Below, piece after piece: positions 14,908 through 24,159 of a DNA stretch of 64,000 nucleotides. Origin of the DNA: Dyadobacter linearis (lineage in GTDB: Bacteria; Bacteroidota; Bacteroidia; Cytophagales; Spirosomataceae). Both the position numbers and the translations under genes were made by a program. The DNA lies in assembly GCF_907165045.1 (NCBI RefSeq), contig NZ_CAJRAU010000009.1, positions 62,001 to 126,000 of the forward strand, written 5' to 3'. Numbering within the stretch: the first letter of the stretch is position 1; each line of letters begins with the position of its first letter. The notes beneath the pieces are model-generated. The model was not told the origin of the DNA and did no database searches. It worked only from the letters and a program-made list of their open reading frames with translations.

Positions 14908-17814
14908 ATGAATTCAATATCCCTGATTCCTCAGCGTAGCATTTATGCGTTTGTCGGCATTGGCCTGCTTTCGTTCTTTGGTTTTTATCAAATACAAAAA
15001 CAGCCTGAAACTCCAAAACAATCGACAGGCGCACCCATAGTATTGGCCGATACTTCCAAGCTATACGTTCCCGATGATCTGGAAGCGACACTTTGGGCGG
15101 AGGCGCCCATGTTCCATAATCCTACGAATATGGATATTGATGCGAAAGGCAGGGTTTGGATCACGGAGGCAGTGAATTACCGGGATTTCAATACCAAACC
15201 TGCTGATCGGCTGAGCCATAAACAGAAGGGTGACCGCGTGATGATCTTGGAAGATAAGGACGGCGACGGTAAGGCAGAATCCTCCAAAATATATGTAGAA
15301 GATACCTTGCTGACTTCGCCGCTGGGTATTGCAGTAATTGGCAACAAAACCATCGTTTCCTGCGCACCTAACCTGATCATTTACACCGATAAAGACGGAG
15401 ACGATAAGCCCGATAGCCGTGAAATTTTCCTGTCCGGTTTCGGCGGCTTTGACCACGATCATTCTCTGCATTCGCTGGTAGCCGGCCCTGACGGGAAGTA
15501 TTATTTCAACACCGGCAATGCGGGGCCGCATAAAGTGAAGGATAAAAGTGGCTGGGAATTGCGGAGCGGCAGTTTGTACACCGGCGGAACACCTTATAAT
15601 AAGTCAAACCAGGGAAATCAGAAGTCGGACGACGATCGGATCTGGGTAGGAGGGTTAGCATTGCGCATCAATCCCGACGGAACCGGTTTGAAGGTTTTGG
15701 GGCATAATTTCAGGAATAGCTTTGAAGTTTGCCTGGACAGTTACGGTAATATGTGGCAAAATGATAATGATGACCAGGTAATTACCTGCCGGGTAAGTTT
15801 CTTACAGGAAAATGGTAATGCGGGTTATTTTTCGGCAGACGGGACACGTTACTGGCAAGCCGATCGGCGGCCGGGACAGGATATTTTCACAACCCACTGG
15901 CATCAGGAAGATCCGGGCGTAATGCCAGCCGGTGACAACACCGGCGCCGGCTCGCCCACCGGAATCGTTTTCTACGAAGGCGACGAGCTGGGAAAAGATT
16001 ACCGCGGCACATTACTGAGCTGCGAAGCGGGCCGGAATGTGATTTTTGCGTACAAACCCGAGCAAACCGGCGCAGGTTTCAAGCTCAATCGCCGCGACCT
16101 GATCAGCTCATTTCCGCAAACCAGTGAAAGGTATGAATGGTACGAAACGGACGGAGATACCCGGAAATGGTTCCGCCCGTCGGATGCGACAGTCGGCCCG
16201 GATGGTGCATTGTATATTGCCGATTGGTACGATCCGGTAGTAGGAGGCCACGCGATGAAGGACAAAATCGGTTACGGCCGCATTTACCGGATTACTCCGA
16301 AAAATAAAAAATTAACCACCCCAAAAATCGACCTGACAACTATTGCCGGCCTGGTCAATGCATTGAAAAATCCAGCCGTAAATGTTCGTTTGCTGGGTTT
16401 TGAAGGATTGAAAGCAAAAGGCGAGGACGTGGTCGGCGACGTAAAACAGTTATTAACTGCCGAGAACCCATTTCACCAGGCGCGGGCAATATGGCTGATG
16501 TCTCAATTGGGCGAAAAAGGTGCGGCAGAAGTTGATAAACTGACAAGATCAGCGGACGCCGCGCACAGGCTCACCGCATTCCGTGCATTGCGGTCGATTG
16601 GTAAGTCTGACGGATTTTTGGAACAAATGGCGAATGATCCCGACGCGGCTGTACGGCGTGAAGTAGCGATTGCGCTGCGCGATATGCCTTATGAAAAAGT
16701 ATCAAAACCTATTCACAGCCTGATCAGACACTATGACGGAAAAGATCCCTGGATGCTGGAAGCGATAGGTACTGCAGCTGACGGAAAAGAGCAAAAGGTA
16801 TATGCAATGGTAAGAGAATCGTTCAAAGCCGATCCCGAATACTGGAACGCGCAGCGGGCAAATCTAACCTGGCGACTACATCCTGGAAACGCAGTTAACG
16901 ATTTGAAAATCAGGGCAAATTCATCAAAAGTCTCGGAGAAAGACCGAAGAAAAGCGGTGGCTGCGATCGGTTTTATAAAAACTAAAAATGCGGCTGAGGC
17001 GATGGTTGCATTGAGTAAGTCGCCATTAAAAGACGTTTCGTCGCAGGCTTCGTGGTGGCTGAACTTCCGGAAAAGTAATGACTGGGCCGATCTTATGAAC
17101 TGGGAAGAAGCGACTGCGCAGCAAATGACGCCGGGTTACCGTCAGATGCTGGAAAAGAAAAAGATAGTACTTGACAAATCGCAAAGTGTGTTGAATAGAA
17201 TTGAAGCAGCCAAATTAATGGCCGCTGATGTGGACGGAGGCAATATTTTGGTTGATATGCGGGTGCAGGGACAGTTGCAGGATACGGTTGCGAAATCCGT
17301 AAGTGAGATTATTTTCAAAAATCCGGATCAGAATGTGAGAGTTGTTGCGAGCCAGTTCTTTCCAAGAAACGGAAAGGTTTTAAAAACAGATTTTATCTCC
17401 CGAATGAAAGCGAACAATACCCACGGCGAAAAAGTCTTCACGACCTATTGCGTAGCCTGCCACAAACACGGCGAAACAGGCGCCGATATTGGTCCGGACT
17501 TAACTTTGGTACACAAGAAGTTTGACAAAGGCGGCTTACTCGACGCGATCGTTAACCCGTCGGCGAGCATGGTTTTCGGTTATGAAAGCTACACGATCGT
17601 GACTAAAACCGGAGATACATTTTTCGGATTCTTACTTAGCGACGGAGCGAATGTAGTACTGAAAGACGCAGCTGGAAAACAGCATTCGATTAAATCAGCT
17701 GACATTAAAACCAGGGAAAAAATGCCGAATTCCCTGATGCCCGAGCCAGTAACGCTGGGATTAAATGAGCAGGATCTCGCTGATCTGACGGGTTATCTTT
17801 TGAATTTTAAATAA
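14908..17814 (+). CDS. PVC-type heme-binding dehydrogenase with CxxCH domain
   Basis: About 968 residues with an N-terminal membrane anchor (YAFVGIGLLSFFGFY). A sorbosone-dehydrogenase-like beta-propeller follows (DLEATLWAEAPMFHNPTNMDID onward), then HEAT-like repeats (about 500-720) and a C-terminal cytochrome domain with CVACH (C848, C851, H852). A candidate distal ligand is M944 in NSLMPEP. Such proteins occur in Bacteroidota and Planctomycetes as membrane-bound sugar or polyol dehydrogenases, though few have been tested. The start at 14908 is chosen because an upstream frame would overlap the isomerase gene. The two proteins together suggest oxidation and isomerisation of a sugar outside the cytoplasm. 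Confidence 0.88.
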   Translation: MNSISLIPQRSIYAFVGIGLLSFFGFYQIQKQPETPKQSTGAPIVLADTSKLYVPDDLEATLWAEAPMFHNPTNMDIDAKGRVWITEAVNYRDFNTKPADRLSHKQKGDRVMILEDKDGDGKAESSKIYVEDTLLTSPLGIAVIGNKTIVSCAPNLIIYTDKDGDDKPDSREIFLSGFGGFDHDHSLHSLVAGPDGKYYFNTGNAGPHKVKDKSGWELRSGSLYTGGTPYNKSNQGNQKSDDDRIWVGGLALRINPDGTGLKVLGHNFRNSFEVCLDSYGNMWQNDNDDQVITCRVSFLQENGNAGYFSADGTRYWQADRRPGQDIFTTHWHQEDPGVMPAGDNTGAGSPTGIVFYEGDELGKDYRGTLLSCEAGRNVIFAYKPEQTGAGFKLNRRDLISSFPQTSERYEWYETDGDTRKWFRPSDATVGPDGALYIADWYDPVVGGHAMKDKIGYGRIYRITPKNKKLTTPKIDLTTIAGLVNALKNPAVNVRLLGFEGLKAKGEDVVGDVKQLLTAENPFHQARAIWLMSQLGEKGAAEVDKLTRSADAAHRLTAFRALRSIGKSDGFLEQMANDPDAAVRREVAIALRDMPYEKVSKPIHSLIRHYDGKDPWMLEAIGTAADGKEQKVYAMVRESFKADPEYWNAQRANLTWRLHPGNAVNDLKIRANSSKVSEKDRRKAVAAIGFIKTKNAAEAMVALSKSPLKDVSSQASWWLNFRKSNDWADLMNWEEATAQQMTPGYRQMLEKKKIVLDKSQSVLNRIEAAKLMAADVDGGNILVDMRVQGQLQDTVAKSVSEIIFKNPDQNVRVVASQFFPRNGKVLKTDFISRMKANNTHGEKVFTTYCVACHKHGETGADIGPDLTLVHKKFDKGGLLDAIVNPSASMVFGYESYTIVTKTGDTFFGFLLSDGANVVLKDAAGKQHSIKSADIKTREKMPNSLMPEPVTLGLNEQDLADLTGYLLNFK

Positions 17815-17829
17815 CAAAAACCAGCATAC

Positions 17830-18948
17830 TTACAGCCTGCCGTATTTACGCATTATTTCCAGCACTTTCTCTTCGGGAAGTTCCTCTACCTTGTGACCCT
17901 GCGTTCCTTCCATTGTTTTTGCCATAAAAAGAGAGTTAATAATCGCTTCTTCGGTGGATTCCATCGCGGCCATAAAAAGCGGAGATACCACATCGTTGGT
18001 CAGGAAAGTAGCGGTTGCGGTAGGCTCAGGGGCGTCGTGCAATACCCGGTTTGCAGTTGAGAATGCGATGACATAATCCCCGCTTCCGTTTGCCGCAATG
18101 CCACCCGTTTGCGCCATTCCCAGGAATACCCTTTTCGCAAGCCTTTTTAGATTTCTCGCGTCGAGCGGCGCGTCTGTCGCGAGTACCATCATGCAGGAAC
18201 CGTCGGACGATTTATCAAGTTGCTCTTTGAATGCATATTGCCCCAGCTCCTGCCCCACAGGCACGCCATTTACTTTCAAAACTCCTCCAAAATTGGTCTG
18301 TACCAAAACGCCCACCGTGTAGCCGCCCAGCTTCTGAGGCAGTTTCCGCGACGCAGTTCCTATCCCACCTTTCCAGCCAAAACACACCGTTCCGGTGCCT
18401 GCGCCCACATTCCCTTCCGCGACAGCACCATTTTCAGCCTGTGCCAATGCATTCAGAATGTGTTCTTTACGAACGTGGCGGCCGCGGATATCATTTAAGA
18501 AACCATCGTTGGTTTCTCCTACAACGGGATTAACAGACCGCACGCTTTCATTTCCCTTCTGGCCCAAAGTCCAGTCAATGATCGCGTCGGCAGCAGTGGG
18601 GACGCTGAGTGTATTGGTCAAAACAATGGGAGATTCAATCGTACCCAGCTCCTCCACCTGTGAATAGCCGGTCATTTTACCAAACCCGTTTCCTATATAC
18701 ATCGCAGCCTGTACTTTTTGCTGAAAGAGGTTTCCGTCATGCGGAACGATCGCAGTGACGCCCGTGCGCACGTCGGCTCCCTCAGTGAGGGTTACCTGTC
18801 CTACTTTCACGCCGGGAACGTCCGTGATCGCATTAAGCGCGCCGACAGGCAGTACGCCGATTTTAATTCCCAGGTCGCGCGGTCGGTTCTGAGAAAATGA
18901 AATGATTGGCATAAGTGCCAGCAGTGATAGCAGGAGTGGCTTTTTCAT
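17830..18948 (-). CDS. P1-family peptidase (DmpA/L-aminopeptidase D-esterase type), exported
   Basis: The 372-residue protein starts with a signal peptide (PLLLSLLALMPIISFSQ), then RPRDLGIKIGVLPVGALNAITDVPGVKVGQVTL, which is the typical DmpA beginning. The self-cleavage and nucleophile region is ANGSGDYVIAFSTANR, where the first Ser would become the N-terminal nucleophile of the beta chain. Family members are aminopeptidases active on small peptides and D-amino-acid amides. The gene converges on the PVC-type dehydrogenase, with 15 bases between the stops, and stands alone on its strand. Confidence 0.9.
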   Translation of the reverse strand: MKKPLLLSLLALMPIISFSQNRPRDLGIKIGVLPVGALNAITDVPGVKVGQVTLTEGADVRTGVTAIVPHDGNLFQQKVQAAMYIGNGFGKMTGYSQVEELGTIESPIVLTNTLSVPTAADAIIDWTLGQKGNESVRSVNPVVGETNDGFLNDIRGRHVRKEHILNALAQAENGAVAEGNVGAGTGTVCFGWKGGIGTASRKLPQKLGGYTVGVLVQTNFGGVLKVNGVPVGQELGQYAFKEQLDKSSDGSCMMVLATDAPLDARNLKRLAKRVFLGMAQTGGIAANGSGDYVIAFSTANRVLHDAPEPTATATFLTNDVVSPLFMAAMESTEEAIINSLFMAKTMEGTQGHKVEELPEEKVLEIMRKYGRL

Positions 18949-18978
18949 GGTCTTTTTATTTAAATGAAATATACTAAA

Positions 18979-19010
18979 AAACCGCTGGCAAAGTAGCTGG
19001 CCAGCGGTTT
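18979..19010 (-). terminator. Intrinsic terminator after the TonB receptor / DUF4249 pair
   Basis: The arms AAACCGCTGGC (18979-18989) and GCCAGCGGTTT (19000-19010) are perfect complements with a 10-base loop. On the minus strand the hairpin is followed by a T run. It lies 22 bases past the DUF4249 stop. Confidence 0.85.
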
Positions 19011-19031
19011 CAATATTTTGGTACTGGGAGA

Positions 19032-19964
19032 TTAATCTTCTTCCGGACGTGCCTTTGCAGGGTCGATCGTCGTTTCCATTCTGCTGATCGCCGAGGCGCC
19101 GAAAAAGCCCAATGCTTTGGGGCCGGCCGGATTTGCATTCACTACATTCGATCGGATATTGGCGATCGGAGTAGCAAACAGCCCGCCGTTTCCGGCCTGC
19201 TCACGGATTTGTTTCAAAAACTCGAAAGCTTCATTGGTAATGCTATGAAGCTCCACACCGATTTGATTTCCAGCTGAATAGAGGGAATCGGTAGTGATTG
19301 ACTGGCGAAGGGGAAGGATAAAAATCAGCCCGTCGGAAGGGGCGCCGGCGCCGAATGCTGCGTCGTAAGCAATGGAAATGCTGGTTGCCCTCTGAACTTC
19401 GGCTTTCCCTCTGATTACCGGCTTGATCCAGTAAGTATCGCCTTCTCCCACAAAATCACGCGCGTAAAATTCGGCTACATAACCTTCCCGTGGACCTTTA
19501 TCCGGCTCAAAAGGTAGTTTTTCCTTGGTATAAACAATGGAATCCACCGCCGGAACGCGCCTGATCTCGGTACTTGACGTAAAAGTTTCCGCGCCTTGTT
19601 TGATCGTCAAAGTGTATTTGCGACCAACGTGACCCAGCGTGTCCCCCGCTTTTTGCCAGATATACTGACCATTTCCCAAAGAATCCTCAAATTCGTAAAT
19701 AGTGCCTCTGTCGTCTCTTATAACTACTTCTGCATTCAGAACAGGTTTGGCAGGCGTATTATCAAAATAACTCGCCGACCACGTAAGTTTGATCGTCTGC
19801 GGCCCTGCCTGGTTCGTAATCCACCCGTCGACCACCAGTTGTCGAGGCCCGGTTTGGGTTTCGAGGTCGATTACATCTTCGCAGCCCGTCAGGAAAAAAC
19901 CTGCCAGCAATGCAGCAAAGCCCATTTTTATTGCTGATTTATTAAAATATTTCATCTGATTCAT
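19032..19964 (-). CDS. DUF4249 outer-membrane lipoprotein, partner of a TonB-dependent receptor
   Basis: The protein has a lipoprotein signal (GFAALLAGFFLTGC; Cys is the lipidation site) and the DUF4249 start EDVIDLETQTGPRQLVVDGWITNQAG, followed by beta-rich segments and a Pro/Glu-rich end. DUF4249 proteins are usually found next to TonB-dependent receptors in Bacteroidota and are thought to sit on the cell surface. Here it starts seven bases after the stop of the receptor gene. The translation start could also be the ATG three codons in. The transported substrate is unknown. Confidence 0.88.
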   Translation of the reverse strand: MNQMKYFNKSAIKMGFAALLAGFFLTGCEDVIDLETQTGPRQLVVDGWITNQAGPQTIKLTWSASYFDNTPAKPVLNAEVVIRDDRGTIYEFEDSLGNGQYIWQKAGDTLGHVGRKYTLTIKQGAETFTSSTEIRRVPAVDSIVYTKEKLPFEPDKGPREGYVAEFYARDFVGEGDTYWIKPVIRGKAEVQRATSISIAYDAAFGAGAPSDGLIFILPLRQSITTDSLYSAGNQIGVELHSITNEAFEFLKQIREQAGNGGLFATPIANIRSNVVNANPAGPKALGFFGASAISRMETTIDPAKARPEED

Positions 19965-19970
19965 GGCCGG

Positions 19971-22337
19971 TTAAAATTTGAAATTGTAAGTGATCGCAGG
20001 AATAAAACTTCCAATCACCGCGTACCGTACAGCCTCTGTTTTCAATGCATTGTCTTCATTCACCCGCGTATAGATCGAAAACGGATTGCGGCGGTTGTAC
20101 ACATTGTAGCACGACAATACCCACTCACCTTCGCCTTTCTTGAAAAGCTTCTTTTTCGATTTCAAAGTAGCCGCTAGATCCAGGCGGTGATACGCTGGAA
20201 TGCGGTTATTGTTTCTTCTGTTTTCAAAATTGTTACCCACCGGCCAGCCTTGAAATTCCCAGCGATTAGTTGGGAAAGTCGCGGGTGTACCCGAAGTGAT
20301 CGTGAAGTTGGCCGACAGTGAAAGTCGTTTACTCATTTCATAGATCGCGACGGAAGTGAAGTTGTGCGGCTTATCGAATCTTGCCGGAAACCAGTCGTTA
20401 TTATTGATACTCTCAACCTGCCGCTCAGTTTTTGATAAGGTGTAACTGATCCAGCCGGTTAGTTTTCCTTTATTCTTTTTGAGATAAAACTCAGCACCGT
20501 AAGCTCTTCCCTTTCCAAAAAGCAAATCGCCCGCAACGAACTGGTTCAAAAGCAGATCGGATGCAGGTACGTAGTCAATCTGGTTATATAGTTTTTTATA
20601 ATAAACCTCCACGGAAGCTTCGTAAGTATTGTCTTTCAGGTTCTGAAACCAGCCTAATGCAACCTGATCGGCTTTTTCGGGCTGAATAATAGGTGAACTC
20701 AGAGTCCACACATCAAGCGGCGAGGCAGCTGCTGTGTTGGACAGTAAATGCAGATATTGCGCTGTCCGGTTGTAGCTGGCTTTAATAGAAGCATTGGAAG
20801 TTACCCCGATATTCAGCGACGCCCGCGGCTCCCAGTTGCCGTAACTCTTAATCTTTTGGCCCCTTTTGTATTCGGTACCAGGAAAAACAGGTTCTTTCCG
20901 CTGACCTATTTCATCAGTAAGGTATTGATATTCAGTGCCTGGTCCCAAACTGCGGAAATAAGAGTAGCGAATACCATATTGCAGGGAAACCCGGTCCGAG
21001 AATTTCTGTTCGTTACCAATATAAAGTGCCGATTCATCCGCATACTTTGGATCCAGACTGATATCGGTTGACTGACCTTCCGACACAGCTAGTGCGCGAC
21101 CCGGACGGGTATCGTAGTAAATGTACTGGCCTCCGAAAGTCAGCTGGTTGTTAGGTGTAATGTAAAATGTAAAATCGGGCTTAATGCTCGTACTAATGAT
21201 CTTCGATTTCCAGTCAAACTTATCTTTTGCATTTGGATCGTTTGCGTTTTGTCCGAGCGAATAATCATAATTGCTGTAATAGCCCGTCAGGTTCATGAAC
21301 AGCTTATTGGAAAAAATGTGGTTCCAGCGCGCCGTGGCAGTTGCATTTCCCCAGCCGAATCCAAAATCTCCTCCGCCGAAAACGTCTTTACCAAAATAAC
21401 CCGAGGCGTAGAATGTATCCTTATCGCCCAGCTGGTAATTGACTTTGGCTGTAAGGTCGTAAAAATAAAATTTAGAATCTTTCAGGTCTGAGTTCAAAAA
21501 GGGCTTTGCGAGCACATCAATGTACGAACGACGACCAGCGACGATGAAAGACCCTTTTCCTTTAGCAAAAGGCTGCTCGTAATTGAGGCGGGAAAATATA
21601 GTCCCGATCCCACCATTCACCTCCCGTTTTTTGGAGTTACCCTCCTTCATTCTCACGTCGAGAATAGAAGAAATCCTCCCGCCATATTGCGCAGGAATAC
21701 CTCCTTTGATCAATTTCACATCTTTTACAGCATCAGGATTAAATACCGAGAAAAAGCCAAAAAGGTGAGAAGAATTGTAAACCGGCGCTTCATCCAGCAA
21801 AACCAGGTTTTGAGAAACATCCCCGCCCCTTACATTGAAACCCGAAGCGCCTTCACCAACAGTAGTCACGCCCGGAAGCAGCTGAATACTGCGGATCAAA
21901 TCCACTTCACCGAGTAATGCGGGCATTTTCCGGATCGTTTTCATCTCCACCTTATTCACCGACATTTCAATACTCCTTACATTTTCATCCTCCCGCTGCG
22001 TCGAAACCGTTACTTCCTGCAACTGATTGCTTTCGTCTTCCATTTCAATGCTCAGCGTTTTGTCAGCATCGAGTGTCACTTCTTTGGTGACTTTCTGATA
22101 GCCTATGTAACTGAAAACGAGCGTGTAATTGCCGCTGGGCAATGTAATGGAGTAAAATCCGTAAGGATTCGTAACCACGCCGGTAGCGGCTTCGCGCACA
22201 TAAACCGAAACGCCGATGAGCCCTTCTCCGTTGGCTTTGTCTTTAACATAACCGCTTACCGTCTGCCGGTTTTGCGCATTGACCTGAAAACAAACGCCGA
22301 GTAATAGCAGCAGTAGGTAGATTTTCCTGTTTTTCAT
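19971..22337 (-). CDS. TonB-dependent receptor with carboxypeptidase-like regulatory domain
   Basis: An outer-membrane active transporter of 788 residues. The order is a signal peptide (IYLLLLLLGVCFQVNAQ), a CarboxypepD_reg-like domain (about 22-100, with SGYVKDKANGEGLIGVSVYV and SYIGYQKVTKEV), a plug domain (SIQLLPGVTTVGEGASGFNVRGG and the later GGIPAQYGGRISSILDVRMKEG), and a 22-strand barrel ending in NFKF with a terminal aromatic residue. A SusD-type partner is missing; the DUF4249 lipoprotein directly downstream takes that place. No anti-sigma/ECF pair adjoins it, so regulation is not evident. Confidence 0.94.
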   Translation of the reverse strand: MKNRKIYLLLLLLGVCFQVNAQNRQTVSGYVKDKANGEGLIGVSVYVREAATGVVTNPYGFYSITLPSGNYTLVFSYIGYQKVTKEVTLDADKTLSIEMEDESNQLQEVTVSTQREDENVRSIEMSVNKVEMKTIRKMPALLGEVDLIRSIQLLPGVTTVGEGASGFNVRGGDVSQNLVLLDEAPVYNSSHLFGFFSVFNPDAVKDVKLIKGGIPAQYGGRISSILDVRMKEGNSKKREVNGGIGTIFSRLNYEQPFAKGKGSFIVAGRRSYIDVLAKPFLNSDLKDSKFYFYDLTAKVNYQLGDKDTFYASGYFGKDVFGGGDFGFGWGNATATARWNHIFSNKLFMNLTGYYSNYDYSLGQNANDPNAKDKFDWKSKIISTSIKPDFTFYITPNNQLTFGGQYIYYDTRPGRALAVSEGQSTDISLDPKYADESALYIGNEQKFSDRVSLQYGIRYSYFRSLGPGTEYQYLTDEIGQRKEPVFPGTEYKRGQKIKSYGNWEPRASLNIGVTSNASIKASYNRTAQYLHLLSNTAAASPLDVWTLSSPIIQPEKADQVALGWFQNLKDNTYEASVEVYYKKLYNQIDYVPASDLLLNQFVAGDLLFGKGRAYGAEFYLKKNKGKLTGWISYTLSKTERQVESINNNDWFPARFDKPHNFTSVAIYEMSKRLSLSANFTITSGTPATFPTNRWEFQGWPVGNNFENRRNNNRIPAYHRLDLAATLKSKKKLFKKGEGEWVLSCYNVYNRRNPFSIYTRVNEDNALKTEAVRYAVIGSFIPAITYNFKF

Positions 22338-22563
22338 TGGCTTAATTTGGTTCGCAATTTGAATTTTTTCTATTCAAAAGATTGACAACTCAGTGGCTAC
22401 ATCCCCTCTGTTTTTACGGACAAAAGGTAAAATTGATTGGCTTATCTCCGCAAAACAAGGTCTAACGGCATTATAATGATAGAGAAAAGTGATGAACTAC
22501 CTTAAAAAGGGAGTCAATGGTCATCGGTGGTGAACCGGTAGTGAAAATGCTTTTATAAATATT

Positions 22564-23055
22564 TCAAGAGACCTTTGAAACTGTACTATGATCAGGGCAT
22601 TCGTCCAATAATTGAGTAATTGTCTTCTTTTGTTTCGGGTCGATAAATTCCGGGGCGATTTCGGAAAGAGGTATTAATGTAAACCTACGTTCGTGGAGGC
22701 GGGGATGTGGCAAAGTGAGGGTGGAATTGTCAAGAATGAGGTTGGCGTAGTAGAGCATATCAATGTCAATCAGCCGGGCGCCCCAGCGTATTTTGCGAAT
22801 TCGGCCCAGTTCCTGCTCTATCTGCAACAATATGTTCAGAAGATCTTCCGGTTTTGATGCTGATTCTATTTCGATAACCTGATTCAAAAACGCAGGCTGG
22901 TCGGTTAATCCCCAGGGTTCGGTTTCGTAGATCGAAGATTCTGCTAAAATAGTACCTGCTTTTTCAGCGACCATTTCCCGGGCGTGCTGCAAAATCGCGG
23001 TGCGATCGCCGAGGTTAGAGCCTAAAAGGAGATAGATATTTCCGCGATCGTTCAT
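22564..23055 (-). CDS. folK: 2-amino-4-hydroxy-6-hydroxymethyldihydropteridine pyrophosphokinase
   Basis: HPPK transfers pyrophosphate from ATP to hydroxymethyl-dihydropterin in folate synthesis. Motifs are LLLGSNLGDR at the N terminus, YETEPWGLTDQPAFLNQV, EQELGRIRKIRWGARLIDIDMLYY (Mg-binding DxD) and LPHPRLHERRFTLIPLSEIAP. The 163-residue length is typical. It stands alone, without folP or folB. The 226 bases between it and the TonB receptor start show no clear feature. Confidence 0.96.
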   Translation of the reverse strand: MNDRGNIYLLLGSNLGDRTAILQHAREMVAEKAGTILAESSIYETEPWGLTDQPAFLNQVIEIESASKPEDLLNILLQIEQELGRIRKIRWGARLIDIDMLYYANLILDNSTLTLPHPRLHERRFTLIPLSEIAPEFIDPKQKKTITQLLDECPDHSTVSKVS

Positions 23056-23090
23056 GCAGGCGAGTTAATGTATTGAGCAGGACACGAAAA

Positions 23091-23120
23091 AAAGGACTTC
23101 CTGATGAAAGGAAGCCCTTT
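23091..23120 (-). terminator. Intrinsic terminator after rpmB
   Basis: On the minus strand AAAGGGCTTCCT and AGGAAGTCCTTT (23120-23091, one G-T pair) form a hairpin with a 6-base loop followed by TTTT. It lies about 20 bases past the rpmB stop. Confidence 0.85.
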
Positions 23121-23140
23121 AAAATAAATTCGTAATATCC

Positions 23141-23380
23141 TTAGAACGTAAGTGTTCCTTTATCGTATGCTTTCTGTATAGTTGCTTCGATACCGTTTTT
23201 ATTGATGGTACGAAGAGCTGATGTAGCTACTTTCAACGTAACCCACTCTCCTGTCGAAGGAAGGAAGAAACGTTTCTTTTGCAAATTCGGGAAGAATTTA
23301 CGCTTTGTTTTATTGTTAGCGTGAGAAACGTTATTTCCAACGCGAGTTCTTTTACCTGAAATTTGACAAACCTTAGCCAT
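23141..23380 (-). CDS. rpmB: Large-subunit ribosomal protein bL28
   Basis: The product MAKVCQISGKRTRVGNNVSHANNK and later FFPNLQKKRFFLPSTGEWVTLKVATSALRTINKNG is bL28, about 79 residues. The start at 23380 is chosen over an upstream in-frame start at 23452. It gives the standard N terminus and is preceded by a purine-rich AAGGTAAGG. Genes for bL33 and a small DUF4295 protein, which often follow in Bacteroidota, are not adjacent here. Confidence 0.97.
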   Translation of the reverse strand: MAKVCQISGKRTRVGNNVSHANNKTKRKFFPNLQKKRFFLPSTGEWVTLKVATSALRTINKNGIEATIQKAYDKGTLTF

Positions 23381-23409
23381 AACCTTACCTTTTTTTCCAA
23401 ATGAGGGTG

Positions 23410-23440
23410 CAAAGATGTGTAAATATTTTTTTTTGAACAA
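23410..23440 (-). promoter_or_regulatory. Putative rpmB promoter (Bacteroidota type)
   Basis: On the minus strand a TTG (23440-23438) is followed after 20 bases by CATCTTTG (23417-23410). This matches TAnnTTTG except for the first base and sits 30 bases before the rpmB ATG. Spacing and position fit the Bacteroidota -33/-7 pattern. Confidence 0.45.
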
Positions 23441-23472
23441 CTCCTGGCCCAAAATATTTTACAAAAAACACA

Positions 23473-24159
23473 TTACCAGCGCATTCTGAATCCTACTCCG
23501 TGAATATTGTCAATGCGGATCTCGGGGTCTCCGGCGAGGTATTTACGCAACCTTGAAATAAAAACATCCAGGCTCCTGCCCATAAAATAATCATCGTCCC
23601 CCCAGATTGCTTTCAACAATTCGTCGCGGCGGATTACCGCGTCAGGGCGCTCCGAAAGATACTTCAAAACCTCCGCTTCCCGGAAAGTAAGGTTCTGGCT
23701 TGTACCGTTCAGATTTAAGGTAAGTTTCTGAAAATCAAATGTATATTTACCCACATTGCTAGTATTGTTCTTCACCGGAGCAGGCTGCTCGGATTTGCTT
23801 CTTCTCAGAAATACATCGATCCGCAGTTTCAGTTCTTCAATGCTGAAAGGCTTGGTCACATAATCATCGGCGCCAATTTTCAGCCCTTTGATCTTGTCTT
23901 CCTGCAAAGATCTTGCAGAGAGGAAAAGGATAGGAACCTGACTATCGGAGCTGCGGATCTTTTCGGCCAATGTAAATCCGTCCATTTTAGGAAGCATAAT
24001 ATCCAGCACACAAATATCGAAATGCTCCTTTTCGAAAAAATCCAGCGCCTCTTTTCCGTCTGCGGCGTGAATTACCTCAAAGTCATATTGTTCCAGATTG
24101 TCTTTGGTAGCGAACGCCAGATTAGGATCGTCCTCTACATATAGTATTCTTTTTTTCAT
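23473..24159 (-). CDS. OmpR/PhoB-family response regulator
   Basis: A 228-residue regulator with a receiver domain (phosphoacceptor D53 in VLDIMLPKMDGF, acidic pair in YVEDD, and conserved K in DDYVTKPFS) and a C-terminal winged helix (LTFREAEVLKYLSERPDAVIRRDELLKAIWG and SRLRKYL). The start codon overlaps the end of the histidine kinase gene by 4 bases (24156-24159), so translation is probably coupled and the two form a pair. Target genes are not evident. Confidence 0.95.
   Translation of the reverse strand: MKKRILYVEDDPNLAFATKDNLEQYDFEVIHAADGKEALDFFEKEHFDICVLDIMLPKMDGFTLAEKIRSSDSQVPILFLSARSLQEDKIKGLKIGADDYVTKPFSIEELKLRIDVFLRRSKSEQPAPVKNNTSNVGKYTFDFQKLTLNLNGTSQNLTFREAEVLKYLSERPDAVIRRDELLKAIWGDDDYFMGRSLDVFISRLRKYLAGDPEIRIDNIHGVGFRMRW

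Noticed and set aside
22338-22563. Small gene or regulatory RNA between folK and the TonB receptor
   Set aside because: No open frame with a plausible start and no clear stem or promoter was seen; a TAnnTTTG-like box there is one base out of spacing.
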